A stretch of 64,000 nt of DNA from Candidatus Manganitrophus sp. (GCA_028865235.1 CP114561.1:1570001-1634000), one strand, 5' to 3'; shown: positions 10,452 through 21,337, counted from the stretch's first letter. Numbers and translations: made by a program. Notes: a model not told the origin generated them from the sequence alone.

Positions 10452-10527
10452 TGGTAGCGGCGGAGGGCCTCGAACCCCCGACACGCGGATTATGATTCCG
10501 CTGCTCTACCAACTGAGCTACGCCGCC
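10452..10527 (-). tRNA. tRNA-Met (CAU anticodon), elongator type
   Basis: A 76-nt cloverleaf with encoded CCA. The acceptor stem has a G1-U72 pair, the anticodon stem is GCGGA/UCCGC with loop AUCAUAA (anticodon CAU), and the T stem is GGGGG/CCCUC with the UUCGAGG loop. The initiator signature (unpaired first acceptor position, three G-C pairs next to the loop) is absent. A lysidine-modified tRNA-Ile2 also has a CAU anticodon and cannot be fully excluded. Confidence 0.9.
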
Positions 10528-10617
10528 ATTGGTTCCAAGATAAGACAAGCTCCGGTTATATCATTTTTCGCTTTGTGCGTCAATCTGGAAGTACATAAAG
10601 TTCAATGAGGAATCGTT

Positions 10618-10692
10618 CAATTACGAATGAGGAATCAAAGGTCAATCACTTTGATTTCAATTCCTAATTCCCAGATTCCTCATTCGTAATTG
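10618..10692. repeat. Inverted repeat abutting the trpS stop
   Basis: Perfect 19-bp arms at 10618-10636 and 10674-10692. The distal arm touches the trpS stop codon at 10693, so a hairpin in the trpS transcript could act as a 3' end or stabiliser. No T-run follows. Confidence 0.75.
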
Positions 10693-12510
<1,818 letters not shown>

Positions 12511-12514
<4 letters not shown>

Positions 12515-13535
12515 CCCCCCGCACTCTCCTTTAGCTTGCGAAGCCCCGCGCCCTCGTTGAGAACCTGCTCCGCCCGCTTCCACCCGTCCACAAGGGTCGG
12601 CGCCTCCCCCGCCGCGAGAAGGCCGGTCGCGGCGGTCAGCAGCACCCACTCCCGCACCGGTCCGACCTTTTCTCCGGCGAGAATCTTTTCAACCAAACCC
12701 GCTTGCTCCTCCGGCTCCCCTCCCGGGATATCGCTCCGTTTGGCCCAGGAGAGGCCGAGTTCCGCAGCGGCGATCGAGAGCGCCGCCGCCTCCCCATTCA
12801 TCGCAAGAAAGCCCTTTGTCTCCGAGGTGATCGACGGCTCCGGCCCCCCCTCGACCCCTCGGACGATCAAGGTGCGGCGGCTTCCAAGCCGCTTCAATAC
12901 CTCCAGGGTCTTCTCGAAATAAGGGGGATGCGAGATCCCGATGAGGTGCCGGCCGGAATCGGCCGGATCGACCATCCTGCAGACGGCGTTGAAGAGAGTC
13001 CGGACGCCGAGCTCGGTCCGCAGCAATTGGAAACGGTGGAGGGGGGATTGAACTTGGCCACATCGAGATAGAGGAAGCCCTGCCGCTCTAAGATCGTCGA
13101 TCCCTCTTGCGGGGTGAAGTCGACGCAGATCCCGAGCGAGCGCAACACATCGGCCGCCCCCAGCCGTCCCGGGGCGCCGGAAAAGCCGTGCAGCAGGACC
13201 GGCCGTCCGGACGCCGCGATCAAAAATGCCGCCGGGATGATCGCATGGAAAAAAATTTTCTTCCCCGCGTAAACCGGGATATCGAGCGGGACCACTCCCC
13301 GCTTGAGCATCAATGGCTTATTGTAATCCCGGCAGACCTCGGTAAAGGCGCGCATCTCCTCATTCGTCTCATTTTTCACCCGCATCGCAATCAGAAGGCC
13401 CCCCGCCTGGGCCGGCGTCGCCTCTCCGGAGAGAAGCAGCTGCGCCGCCTCGCGCGCCTCCTCATAAGTCAGGTCTTGGGCCGCCTTCTCCCCCGCTCCG
13501 ACTTTATGAACCAAATATTGCATCCGTCCCAGCAT
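12511..13535 (-). CDS. TrpD2/YbiB-like glycosyltransferase family 3 protein (one apparent frameshift)
   Basis: About 340 residues after repair of a run at 13041-13046 that seems one base short. An N-terminal helical domain (LTYEEAREAAQLLLSGE, ATPAQAGGLLIAMRVK) is followed by the nucleoside-phosphorylase-fold domain with LHGFSGAPGRLGAADVLRSLG. The PRPP-binding GTGGD signature of true anthranilate phosphoribosyltransferase is absent; the equivalent place reads LDIPVYAGKKIF. It is therefore closer to TrpD2/YbiB proteins, which bind nucleic acid, than to TrpD. Overlap with cbiX by ATGA suggests a shared task, possibly in tetrapyrrole metabolism, which is inference. Confidence 0.75.
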
Positions 13536-13592
13536 AATGCCCGTATTATGGAGAGAGATGAAAAGGGTGTCAAGAGAAGACCGTTAAGAACA

Positions 13593-13683
13593 CGGGAGGC
13601 GGGAGGCGGAAGGGGGAAGGGGGAAAAGATGAAGGCATTCTTCTTTGCCTTTCCCCCTACCGCCTCCCGCCTACCCCCTCCCG
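13593..13683. repeat. Purine-rich imperfect inverted repeat, copy 1
   Basis: Tandem GGGAGGC-type heptamers at 13593-13626 are mirrored by a pyrimidine-rich arm at 13651-13683. A related element lies at 52888-52983. It falls between divergent genes (the TrpD2-like gene and the hydrolase). Confidence 0.7.
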
Positions 13684-13760
13684 TTATTGATCCTTCAATC
13701 CGCTTGCAAGCCATCCGGCAAAAAGGTATCCTGTTTCTCAATGGTATGAACGGAGGCTGC

Positions 13761-14522
13761 ATGGAGAAAAAACTCGAACTGAATCTGACCGATCAGCAGA
13801 AAACCTCGGTCGTTCTGGCGACTCCCGAGGGATCGACCTCCCGGGCCGTCCTCCTCTGCCACGGTTTTATGTCGAGCAAGGAGAGCGAGACCAACCGGAC
13901 CCTCACCCCCCGCCTTCTCTCCAAGCGAATCGCGGCCTGCCGGTTCGATCTCTTCGGCCACGGCGAAAGCGACGGCCCTTTCTCGCGCCTGACGCTGACC
14001 CAATGCCTGGAGCAGACGGAGGGGATGATCCGGTGGCTTGCGGAAAACGGGTACACGGAGGTCGGCCTGGTCGGATCGAGCTTCGGCGGATTGGTTGCCG
14101 TCCATACCGCCGCGAAACACCCGGCGCTCTTCGCCGTCGCCCTCAAGTGCCCCGTCTCCGACTACCCGCCGATCTGGCGGACGCAGTTGGGGGAGACCGG
14201 AATGAGCCATTGGAAGGAGAGCGGAATTCTCGCGATCGCCACCCCGCATGGAAAGGCCCGGCTCGACTATGCCTTCTATGAAGATCAATTGAAATACGAT
14301 ACCTACCGGGCGGCCGCGCAGATCCAAAGCCCCACGCTGATCGTTCATGGCGAGGCCGACGAATATGTCCCGTTCGATCAGAGCCTCCGCCTCTTCGACA
14401 CCCTCCGGCTGCCGAACGACCAGAGAGAGATGGAGGCGATCCCCGGCGCCAACCACGAGTTCTCAAAACCGGAAGATTTCGAGCGGATGATCACCCGGAT
14501 CGAGAAGTGGATCACGAAATAG
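13761..14522 (+). CDS. Alpha/beta hydrolase (BAAT/YqiA-like serine hydrolase)
   Basis: 253 residues, cytosolic. Canonical alpha/beta-hydrolase layout: oxyanion loop LLCHGFMSSK near residue 31, DLFGHGESDG near 64, nucleophile elbow GSSFGG near 103, acid in HGEADEYVP near 200 and catalytic His in GANHEFSKPED near 232. The substrate is unknown; similar proteins are annotated as acyl or feruloyl esterases. The start ATG has GGAGG five bases upstream; longer in-frame readings would extend into the inverted repeat and are rejected. Monocistronic. Confidence 0.9.
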   Translation: MEKKLELNLTDQQKTSVVLATPEGSTSRAVLLCHGFMSSKESETNRTLTPRLLSKRIAACRFDLFGHGESDGPFSRLTLTQCLEQTEGMIRWLAENGYTEVGLVGSSFGGLVAVHTAAKHPALFAVALKCPVSDYPPIWRTQLGETGMSHWKESGILAIATPHGKARLDYAFYEDQLKYDTYRAAAQIQSPTLIVHGEADEYVPFDQSLRLFDTLRLPNDQREMEAIPGANHEFSKPEDFERMITRIEKWITK

Positions 14523-14688
14523 CCGCGTTTCAGGCGGGCCTCCTCTCTAACCCTCGTAGTGACTTTTCCCCCCTTGTCGTCTCAATGGGCCTGGTGTAAA
14601 ATCCGCTGCACAAAACTTAAAAGAATGTGGCTGAATGACGCTGCGTCCCCGATCTTCCGGACAGCCTCATCCTCATGAAGGAGGAGAA

Positions 14689-15095
14689 ATGCCGCACAAA
14701 GTCCTTGCGGTGGATGACAATAACGATACAATCCTCATTCTCTCCGCGGTGCTTGAAAGAGAGGGGTACGAGGTGATCACCGCAAAGGATGGTTTAGAGG
14801 CAGTAGAAAAGACCGAGCGTGATCTCCCCGCGCTGGTTCTACTCGATCTGATGATGCCGAAGATGAACGGCTTTGAAGTCTGCCGGGCGATCCGGGGAAA
14901 TCCAAAACCCACCACATCCCGATTCTGATGCTCACGGCGAAAACCGACCCTTTTTCGCGGGAACAAGGGCTGGCCCTCGGCGCCAACGAGTACCTCACCA
15001 AGCCGCTGAACCCAAAGGAGATCCTCACGAAAATCAGAAAACTCCTCCCGACCGAACCGCCCCTCCCCCTCCGGGAGCGCTCACCGCCTCTTTGA
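14689..15095 (+). CDS. CheY-like single-domain response regulator (one apparent frameshift)
   Basis: A receiver domain of about 135 residues: VLAVDDNND (acid pocket), LVLLDLMMPKMNGFEV (phosphoacceptor Asp), MLTAK (conserved Thr/Ala) and YLTKPLNPKEIL (conserved Lys). No output domain is present, so it probably acts by protein contact. The frame breaks at an A4 run (14904-14907); one extra A restores the second half. GGAGGAG precedes the ATG. No cognate kinase is adjacent; the broken kinase at 7518-9733 is the nearest candidate. Confidence 0.85.
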
Positions 15096-15179
15096 TGGGA
15101 GTGATCGCGCTGATTGGGGAATCGATCCGTACATGGGCCGCCTTTCTCGCACTCCGCTCCTCGCCGACAAAATAAAGCG

Positions 15180-15208
15180 TTGACATCCTGTTCGCTTTTT
15201 GCTTAACT
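15180..15208 (+). promoter_or_regulatory. Promoter positioned for leaderless start at 15216
   Basis: TTGACA (15180-15185), a 17-bp spacer and TTAACT (15203-15208). The expected start point (about 15215) is immediately before the ATG at 15216. Confidence 0.55.
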
Positions 15209-15215
15209 TTGCGGC

Positions 15216-15527
15216 ATGCATTCAAACATCCTCAAAAAGGATCGGACCCTTCGCCTGCTGACCCTCGGTCTGGTTCTTTATCTTTTCCTCTTCTCCGGCT
15301 TCGCCCTCTTTCACGCCTATTCCGAAGACGAGTTGGTCGACCCGCACGGTTGCGCGATCGGCCTCTGGGTCCAGAACAGCCAGGCGTCGGTTCCTTTCCT
15401 CGCGGCGCTGGCCCTCTTTCTCATCCACCTCACCGGGAACCCACTTCCAAGGCTCTTCCTCCCGGTCGAGCGGATTTCTTTCCAAAGACCGACCCGCGCC
15501 CCGCCGTACCACGCTTCTCTCTGTTAA
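15216..15527 (+). CDS. Small two-helix membrane protein, first gene of the metal island
   Basis: 103 residues with two hydrophobic segments (about 15-35 and 59-75) flanking a loop with HAYSEDELVDPHGC. It resembles, in size, layout and position next to metal genes, the other small membrane proteins at 20437, 20855 and 36567, though identity is low. A TTGACA promoter ends just before its ATG, so the mRNA may be leaderless. No named family recognised; a metal-handling or membrane accessory role is inferred only from context. Confidence 0.55.
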   Translation: MHSNILKKDRTLRLLTLGLVLYLFLFSGFALFHAYSEDELVDPHGCAIGLWVQNSQASVPFLAALALFLIHLTGNPLPRLFLPVERISFQRPTRAPPYHASLC

Positions 15528-15670
15528 ACCCGCTTAAACCATCATTGAAATAGAATCGGGAATAGAATCGCGCCGGAGGTCCCACGTACGCGGGATCTCG
15601 CGCGACGATTTCTATCCGTCTCGCTCGATCTCTTCACGACGATTGAGCCTTTGAGAGAGGAGTGCACGCG

Positions 15671-16309
15671 ATGAATCGTATGATGAAAACTTTCTATCAG
15701 ACCGGAATGGTGTTTTTTTTCTTGATCGTGCTCGGCGCCTGCGGCGGGGACGATGACAACGGTTCCACGACCTTATCGTTGGACGGCGCAGGATATGTGG
15801 TGATCACACCGGGGAGCCTCCAGCACAATTCCGACAATGTGGCCGGATCGGGGTCAATCGTCTTTAACGACCCGCTTTCAGGGGTCGCCACGAAGCACAG
15901 CTATGCATTGAATTTTACGCTTGCCGACGGCGGGAGTTTAACGCTGGTCAGCCATTCGTCCAACCAACTGGCGAACGGCATCAATATCGTCATGACCCGC
16001 AGCGGAGCGGTCCTCTCCGTCCTCATCCAGGCGGGAGGAAACCAAACCGACGCGAGTCCGTCATTTACCGACGTCGACGCGACGCAGCCGATCGGGCTTC
16101 AGATCGACGTCCACAACGATGAGACCGATCAGGGGGCGCATCTCCTTGCGTGGACCGGGCAGAGTTTTGACGAGGGCGACGCAATCTTCAACTCGGAAGA
16201 CACCGGAGGCTCGCCGGGAAACGGATCGGGAAGTTTTTGGGGGCTGATCCTCCAAAATGCCACAGTGAACACGGCCGAAGTCGGTGACGCCAAATTTGTA
16301 GAACCATAG
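15671..16309 (+). CDS. Secreted lipoprotein of unknown function
   Basis: 212 residues with an N-terminal signal and lipobox LIVLGAC near residue 21, followed by an Asp-rich linker (GGDDDNGS) and a beta-rich domain. The C-terminal part includes GLQIDVHNDETDQGAHLLAW. I do not recognise the family. GAGAGGAG eight bases upstream fixes the start at the ATG at 15671 and not the GTG at 15662. It is 14 bp from the next gene, so it is probably cotranscribed with the porin-like protein and the metal ABC transporter. It may be a surface or periplasmic metal-binding accessory, which is inference. Confidence 0.75.
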   Translation: MNRMMKTFYQTGMVFFFLIVLGACGGDDDNGSTTLSLDGAGYVVITPGSLQHNSDNVAGSGSIVFNDPLSGVATKHSYALNFTLADGGSLTLVSHSSNQLANGINIVMTRSGAVLSVLIQAGGNQTDASPSFTDVDATQPIGLQIDVHNDETDQGAHLLAWTGQSFDEGDAIFNSEDTGGSPGNGSGSFWGLILQNATVNTAEVGDAKFVEP

Positions 16310-16323
16310 GGGTGACCTGACCG

Positions 16324-17391
16324 ATGAAAATTGCAATCTACTGTCTGCTGCTGTCGCTGGCCGGGGTGAATGCCGCCTGGGCCCAAATCCTCACCAACGG
16401 AACGGGCCTGCAGGCCGCTGCCGCGGTCGATATCGTCGGTAAAAGCGGGGAAGCGGGGCCCGGTTTCGAAGACCGTCTCACGGTGCGCGAGGCGGAGTTC
16501 CTCGTTTTCGCTCCGATCGATCACCTCTTCGACGGCATGCTCAACATGGCGGCTCACTTGGAGGAAGAGGGGGCTTTTTTTGAAATCCACGAAGCGTACA
16601 TTGGATCGACCAAGCTGATTCCTCGATCTCGTTTCCGTCTGGGGCAATTCTTTTTATCGATCGGCCGGCTGAATCAATTTCACCGCCACGACTGGCCGTT
16701 TACCTCGGCGCCGAAGGTCCAGGCCGAATTCTTCGATCCGGAAGGAATCCTCGATACCGGCGGAGAGTTCAGCACATTGCTTCCGACCCCGTTGTATTGG
16801 GACATCACCGTCGGCGTGACGAACGGCTATACATTCGGCCACAGCCATTCGCTCGGGGAGAAGCCCGACACGCCGACGCATTATCTACGCTCGGTCAATT
16901 ATTTCGATCTCCCCTGGAGCGGCGGGACGCAAATCGGTCTCAACTACCTGGGCCGGAAGAGCGACGTTGGAACCGATTCCCGTTTCATCGGACTCGATGC
17001 CACCGCCAAGTGGCGGGAGGGAAAAAGGCTGATCTTTTTGATCCAATCGGAGGTCTGGGACCGTGCGATCAAGCCGGCTATCGGAGAGACGGAGGATACG
17101 CTGGGAGGGTACCTCTATCTGCAATATGGCCTCACGCCCCGACTCTCCATCGGCCTTCGAGGGGACGCGTACAGCGTCCTCTCACTGGAAGACGCCGGCG
17201 GAAACAGCGTCGACAACGGCACCTACGCCGTGGTTCCCAATTTAACCTTTCGGCCGAGCGAGTTCTCGACCTTTCGGGTCTCCTACACCTATGAGCGCGA
17301 CAAGCCGACCGCGGCGCCGGCGGAAACGAACCATGCGGTCGAGTTTCAAGCCACCTTTATCTTAGGAGCGCATCCCGCCCATGATTTCTAA
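16324..17391 (+). CDS. Outer membrane beta-barrel protein linked to a metal ABC transporter
   Basis: 355 residues with a signal peptide ending near AWAQ (residue 21) and alternating amphipathic strands through the length, including RLGQFFLSIGRLNQFHRHDWPF near residue 100. It contains a His-rich loop (FGHSHS) near residue 160. The end overlaps the binding-protein gene by 11 bp, so translation is coupled. Placement ahead of a ZnuABC-like transporter resembles porin-like proteins described in zinc-starvation regulons. No TonB box or plug is present. Substrate inferred as a divalent metal or its complex. Confidence 0.75.
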   Translation: MKIAIYCLLLSLAGVNAAWAQILTNGTGLQAAAAVDIVGKSGEAGPGFEDRLTVREAEFLVFAPIDHLFDGMLNMAAHLEEEGAFFEIHEAYIGSTKLIPRSRFRLGQFFLSIGRLNQFHRHDWPFTSAPKVQAEFFDPEGILDTGGEFSTLLPTPLYWDITVGVTNGYTFGHSHSLGEKPDTPTHYLRSVNYFDLPWSGGTQIGLNYLGRKSDVGTDSRFIGLDATAKWREGKRLIFLIQSEVWDRAIKPAIGETEDTLGGYLYLQYGLTPRLSIGLRGDAYSVLSLEDAGGNSVDNGTYAVVPNLTFRPSEFSTFRVSYTYERDKPTAAPAETNHAVEFQATFILGAHPAHDF

Positions 17392-18333
17392 AATCGTAAA
17401 CCTCATGACGTTTCTCTTTATTTTTCTCCTCGCCTCGGCCTCCATCGGCCTCGCGAAAGAGCCATTGAATGTGGTCGTCACGATCCCCGACTTTGGTTGG
17501 GCCGCCGAAAAGATCGGCGGGGAGCATGTGAAGGTCCGCTCCCTCTTGGATGGGACCGAAGATCCCCATTTTCTCGATGCCGTTCCGAAGTTCATCAGTT
17601 GGGTCGCCGACGCCGATGTGGTCTGCTTCGCCGGGCTCGATCTGGAGGTCGGCTGGCTTCCGAAAGTCCTCTCCAAATCGGGAAACGCGAAGGTCCAGCA
17701 AGGGGGAAAAGGTTATTGCGAGATGGGGAAAGAGATCGAGGTATTGGAGCGCCCTACCGGCCCGGTCGACCGGTCTCTAGGGGATCTCCATCCGTTTGGG
17801 AATCCTCATTTCTGGTTGAGTCCCAAACGCTTGGCGCAGGGGAGCGGGAAGATTGCCGCCGTATTGGCCGATCTCCGGCCGGAGTTGGCCGAGACCTTTA
17901 TGAAAAATTATGAAGCGCTTCAGCAAGAGCTCGATGCGATCTGGAAGGAGAATAAAGACCGGCTCGATCAAATGATCCCCGACAAAAACAAGCCGCTCTT
18001 CGTTCAGTACCACGCGGAATTCACCTACTTCGCCGCCGATTACGGGTTGAACCTCTACGGCAACATCGAGGAAAAGCCGGGCGTCCCCCCTCGGCCGGCC
18101 GGCTTGCTAAGGTGGCGCTCGATTCGAGGTCCCATGGCATCCGGTTCGCCCTCGCCGCGACGTTCGATCCCCGGCACCTACTGAAACGTTTTGAAGAGCT
18201 CTCAGGGGTTCCGGTTCTCATCGTTCCGGCTGCGATTCAAACGAAGGGGCCGATCACAACCTATCCTCAACTGCAAAAATATTTGGTCGACCAGATCGAA
18301 TCGGTCCTGAAATCTCCGGCGGCGGGAAAGTAG
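17381..18333 (+). CDS. Metal ABC transporter substrate-binding protein, ZnuA/cluster 9 type (one apparent frameshift)
   Basis: About 317 residues after repair of a C6 run at 18085-18090. A signal peptide precedes the cluster-9 fold. Candidate metal-ligand histidines are visible in GTEDPHFLDAVPKF, FGNPHFWLSPKR and QYHAEFTYFAADYG. After repair the C-terminal lobe (KVALDSRSHGIRFALAATFD) follows. Zinc or manganese is likely, but the His-rich loop that marks ZnuA is missing and the metal cannot be decided. One base separates it from the ATPase gene. Confidence 0.85.
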
Positions 18334-18334
18334 G

Positions 18335-18976
18335 ATGCCGTCGCCGATCCTCTGTGCAAAGGGTCTTTCCTTTGGTCCGACGCGGAACATGCCCCTCGTC
18401 CGGAATCTTTCGTTTGATCTCTACCCCTCTCAGCTTCTCTGGGTTTCCGGACCGAACGGCGCCGGGAAATCAACTTTAATCCGGGTGATCTTAAATCAGG
18501 GCTGGATCGAAAGCGGGATTCTGGAAAAACAGATTGAAGGAAAAAACATCGGCTATCTTCCCCAGCTTCAAAACCGGCAGTTCCATCTTCCGGTCACCCT
18601 GAAAGACATTGTTGTGATGGCGGTGGGAAAACCACTCTCCTCCGACCAGATCATTCAGCTCGGACTGCTTCGACCCGAACAACTCCATTTGGGTTGGAAC
18701 ACGGCGAGCGGCGGCGAACGCAAAAGGGCGTTGCTCACTCGGCTTCTTTTACAAAATCCGACCCTCTTGATTCTGGACGAGCCGTTCGGACACCTCGATG
18801 CCGAAAGTTATACCCTCGTCGTTCAAGTCATCGAGCGATTTTTAACGACCCCTTCGGGCCAACAGCGGGAGAAAAGCGCGCTGATCGTCGAACATGGAGC
18901 GATTCCGGAAACACTCGGCCGGTTTGACGTCGTGAAAATGGAAATTGGATACGGCACGGCCGTAGTGAGCCGATGA
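18335..18976 (+). CDS. Metal ABC transporter ATPase (ZnuC-like)
   Basis: 213 residues. Walker A GPNGAGKST near residue 39, Q-loop YLPQLQNRQ near 74, signature ASGGERKRALL near 123 and Walker B LLILDEPFGHLD near 144 are all present. The H-loop reads IVEHG. It is slightly shorter than most ZnuC proteins. It supplies energy to the permease, whose ATG overlaps its stop by four bases. It forms an operon with the binding protein and probably the upstream porin-like gene. Confidence 0.92.
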   Translation: MPSPILCAKGLSFGPTRNMPLVRNLSFDLYPSQLLWVSGPNGAGKSTLIRVILNQGWIESGILEKQIEGKNIGYLPQLQNRQFHLPVTLKDIVVMAVGKPLSSDQIIQLGLLRPEQLHLGWNTASGGERKRALLTRLLLQNPTLLILDEPFGHLDAESYTLVVQVIERFLTTPSGQQREKSALIVEHGAIPETLGRFDVVKMEIGYGTAVVSR

Positions 18977-19836
18977 CCGAGCTTTTGAACCTTTATCTTT
19001 GGACGATTCCCGCGGGGGCGATCTTCGGCGCAGCACTGGCGCTGCTGGGGTGCCAGATCGCGGCGCGAGAGCGGGTCGTTCAAACGTTCTGCGTCAGCCA
19101 GGGGGCGATCGTCGGGGTCCTCATTGCCTTGGGGATGGGGACCCTTCTCGATCATTCCGATCCGGAGTTCCATGCGGTCCCCCTCCTTGCGTCGGTGCTG
19201 ACTTCCACATTGGTCTTTGCCGTTTCCGAATTTTTCGCAAAACAGGAAAGAACCTCAAAAAGCACGGTGTTCGCCTCTATTTTTACTTTCCTTCTCGCAT
19301 GCTCCTATCTAATCAGCGTGGTTTTCCCTGCGCTGGAGCGGCATATGGCGAACGTCTTCTTCGGCGACCTCGCGACGCTGACCGAGTTCGACTCCAAAAT
19401 CACGTTGGTTTTGGGGGGTGTGACCCTCCTTGGTTTGATCCAATTTTGGAAGCCCGTTTCAAATCGATCGTTCGAGATCGCGATTTACGGGGAGATGGCG
19501 ACCGGCGGCCGGAAGCGTCAGGAGTTTCTTTATCTCGGGCTGACGCTTATCTTACTTTGTTACGCCGTCCAGTTTCTCGGATTTCTCTTTACCATGACGC
19601 TGTTGTTTCTTCCCACGACGATTCTGACCGGCGTCGCGCAAAAGGGCCTCCGGCTTCATCTGGCCCTCTGTATTGTGGTCGCATTGATCAGCGTGGTTGT
19701 AGGCTTTTTATTGTCGCTCTCCTTTACGCAACTTCCAACCGTCCCGATGGTCACCGTCACCGTGGTCATTTCCGCCCTGACCCTGGTCCTATTAAGCCAT
19801 CTCTGGCGCCGGTTCAGGGGGGAAACTCGGCTTTAA
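18973..19836 (+). CDS. Metal ABC transporter permease (ZnuB/MntB-like)
   Basis: 287 residues with about eight hydrophobic segments, matching the ABC-3 permease family used for Zn, Mn or Fe uptake. Typical are the FGAALALLGCQIAARERVV opening region (residues 14-34) and a run of helices toward the C terminus (ALTLVLLSHLWRRFRG). The start overlaps the ATPase stop as ATGA. It is followed after 41 bp by a MerC-like gene. The cargo metal is unresolved. Confidence 0.88.
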   Translation: MTELLNLYLWTIPAGAIFGAALALLGCQIAARERVVQTFCVSQGAIVGVLIALGMGTLLDHSDPEFHAVPLLASVLTSTLVFAVSEFFAKQERTSKSTVFASIFTFLLACSYLISVVFPALERHMANVFFGDLATLTEFDSKITLVLGGVTLLGLIQFWKPVSNRSFEIAIYGEMATGGRKRQEFLYLGLTLILLCYAVQFLGFLFTMTLLFLPTTILTGVAQKGLRLHLALCIVVALISVVVGFLLSLSFTQLPTVPMVTVTVVISALTLVLLSHLWRRFRGETRL

Positions 19837-19877
19837 TTTAGGTTCAACGCACCCACAGTCTAATGGAGTCCATCAAC

Positions 19878-20275
19878 ATGCTGAAAGAAAAAGTTCAACC
19901 CCCCTCGACCGGTTGGGTGTTCTCCTCTCCGGCATCTGCCTGTTTCATTGCCTGTTGACCCCCCTCGCGGTCCTCCTCTTCCCGATTGTGTCGCTCACAT
20001 TCGCCGCGGATGAGGGTTTTCACAGGATGTTGCTCTGGCTTGTTCTGCCGACCAGTGCCGCTGCCTTCTTGTTGGGCTGCTTTCGTCACAAAGATCGCGG
20101 GGTCCTCGCGCTCGGATCGGCCGGCCTGATTCAGCTGATTTTGGCCGCGCACTTCGGACACGACATGCTGGGTGAAATCGGCGAGCGGATCGCCACCAGC
20201 CTGGGAGGGGTGACGTTGGCGTTCGGACACCTACGGAATTACCGCCTCTGTCGGGAAGACCAATGCGAACATTGA
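19878..20275 (+). CDS. MerC-domain membrane protein (one apparent frameshift)
   Basis: About 132 residues. The MerC fold is visible as four hydrophobic segments with CLFHCLLTPL near residue 22, the Cys pair used by MerC proteins for metal transfer, and a C-terminal CREDQC. MerC is a mercury importer in mer operons, but chromosomal relatives occur beside other metal transporters and no mercuric reductase is present here. The expected N terminus (MLKEKVQPPLDRLGVLLSGI) requires one more C in the C6 run at 19899-19904; as sequenced only an internal start is open. It follows the ABC permease closely. Confidence 0.75.
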
Positions 20276-20400
20276 CCGATCGTTTTTGGATAATGAAGGC
20301 TGGGAACTCTTTCTTCTTTCTCCAAGGAATCCCTGCTTAGGATCACCCGGCCTGGAATGTAATCAACACCACTCATCACACCCCCTAAGGGGGAAAAAGC

Positions 20401-20429
20401 TTGACAAGCGATTTGAATAGCGCTATGAA
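20401..20429 (+). promoter_or_regulatory. Promoter with overlapping palindrome, positioned for a leaderless start
   Basis: TTGACA (20401-20406), a 17-bp spacer and TATGAA (20424-20429). The perfect palindrome ATAGCGCTAT (20417-20426) overlaps the -10 element and could be an operator. The predicted start point is next to the ATG at 20437. Confidence 0.55.
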
Positions 20430-20436
20430 TAGGGGC

Positions 20437-20751
20437 ATGTTCCGGTTAAGCTCTAAAAAGATCATTCTTCTCTCCCTTCCGATTGTCTATTTTGCAGCGC
20501 TTATCCTCGGAACCCTTTGTGCTTTCGACTCCCCAACGGGGCAAACCCATCACCACGGCCGGACGGTCTCGCACAGCGCCTCTTGTCTCCTTGCCTGCGC
20601 AGCCACCGTCACCGACCGGACGCAAATGGTTCCCCTGACCCTCTCTCTGTTATTCATCGGAACGGTTCTGACCTTTCGGAAAACGCTCCCCCATCAATCC
20701 CTTCTCCTGCGGCTTCACAGCCGGGCCCCTCCCCCTCTGAACCTTATTTAA
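20437..20751 (+). CDS. Small Cys/His membrane protein
   Basis: 104 residues: a membrane helix (about 8-30), a short loop with THHHGRTVSHSASCLLACAAT, then a second helix and a basic tail. The HHH and C-x3-C cluster could bind a soft metal. It resembles 20855 and 36567 in having His residues followed by a Cys-rich SAS/HAS segment. The likely start is the ATG at 20437; TTG and ATG codons further upstream fall inside the promoter. No named family recognised. It stands just before the second small protein and the ApbE-TlpA genes. Confidence 0.55.
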   Translation: MFRLSSKKIILLSLPIVYFAALILGTLCAFDSPTGQTHHHGRTVSHSASCLLACAATVTDRTQMVPLTLSLLFIGTVLTFRKTLPHQSLLLRLHSRAPPPLNLI

Positions 20752-20854
20752 CATTCCCTGAATGAGCCCGCTCCCGAATGGGGCCATTCTCTTGGTTCAC
20801 CGCGATCCGCCTGGAAAGGCGATGCTTCGCACGCTCCTTTAACTTGTGAACACG

Positions 20855-21172
20855 ATGTCCAGAGTGTGGATTAAACAGACCGCCCTTCTCTTTACACTGG
20901 TCTATCTTTTCTCGACCGGCCTGATCATGGTTCGCGCCGAGGGGCATGCCCTCAGCCATGAGGAGCATGCGGAGGATCATGCCAAGCAGCATGCCTCCTT
21001 TATCTGCACCTGGATGTGCGCCGCCTCGACCTTCGTCCACACATCAGAGCAGACCCTCGATGGGCAATCGACCCCTTCTTTTGTCAGTCCGATCGCCAAA
21101 CCGGAAGCCCCCCCCCGGCCGCAACCCCTCTCCACCGGGACCATCCGGCCTCCTCCTTTTATCCATTCCTAA
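20855..21172 (+). CDS. Small His-rich membrane protein with WMC motif (paralogue of 36567-36905)
   Basis: 105 residues: one N-terminal membrane helix, a His/Glu stretch (HALSHEEHAEDHAKQHAS) and the segment FICTWMCAASTF, then a Pro-rich tail ending in IRPPP. The gene at 36567 encodes the same arrangement, with QHASLACAWMCVASTF and the same IRPPP end, so the two are clearly paralogous. The C-x2/3-C pair beside His residues suggests metal binding at the periplasmic face. A GTG at 20846 is an alternative start. Function unknown. Confidence 0.65.
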   Translation: MSRVWIKQTALLFTLVYLFSTGLIMVRAEGHALSHEEHAEDHAKQHASFICTWMCAASTFVHTSEQTLDGQSTPSFVSPIAKPEAPPRPQPLSTGTIRPPPFIHS

Positions 21173-21337
21173 ACTATTTTCGTCTCTACTCGTACTCATT
21201 GACTTATTCCGGAACGTAGCGGGAGACCGCGCCACGCAAAGGGCGTCGCTCCAATTTATCTCGCCCCGATCCGGACCATTAAATAAAGTTTTTTACGTGT
21301 CGGAATCTATGAATCGGCACGAACACAGGGAGGAAGC

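Noticed and set aside
10452..10527. Initiator tRNA
   Set aside because: It has a paired first acceptor base and lacks the three G-C pairs at the anticodon loop.
13107..13760. A 5' extension of the alpha/beta hydrolase
   Set aside because: It crosses the inverted repeat and overlaps the TrpD2-like gene; the GGAGG-preceded ATG at 13761 matches the family start.
20382..20394. CCCCCTAAGGGGG as a terminator after the MerC-like gene
   Set aside because: The loop is only three bases and the tract that follows is A-rich, not T-rich, on the plus strand.
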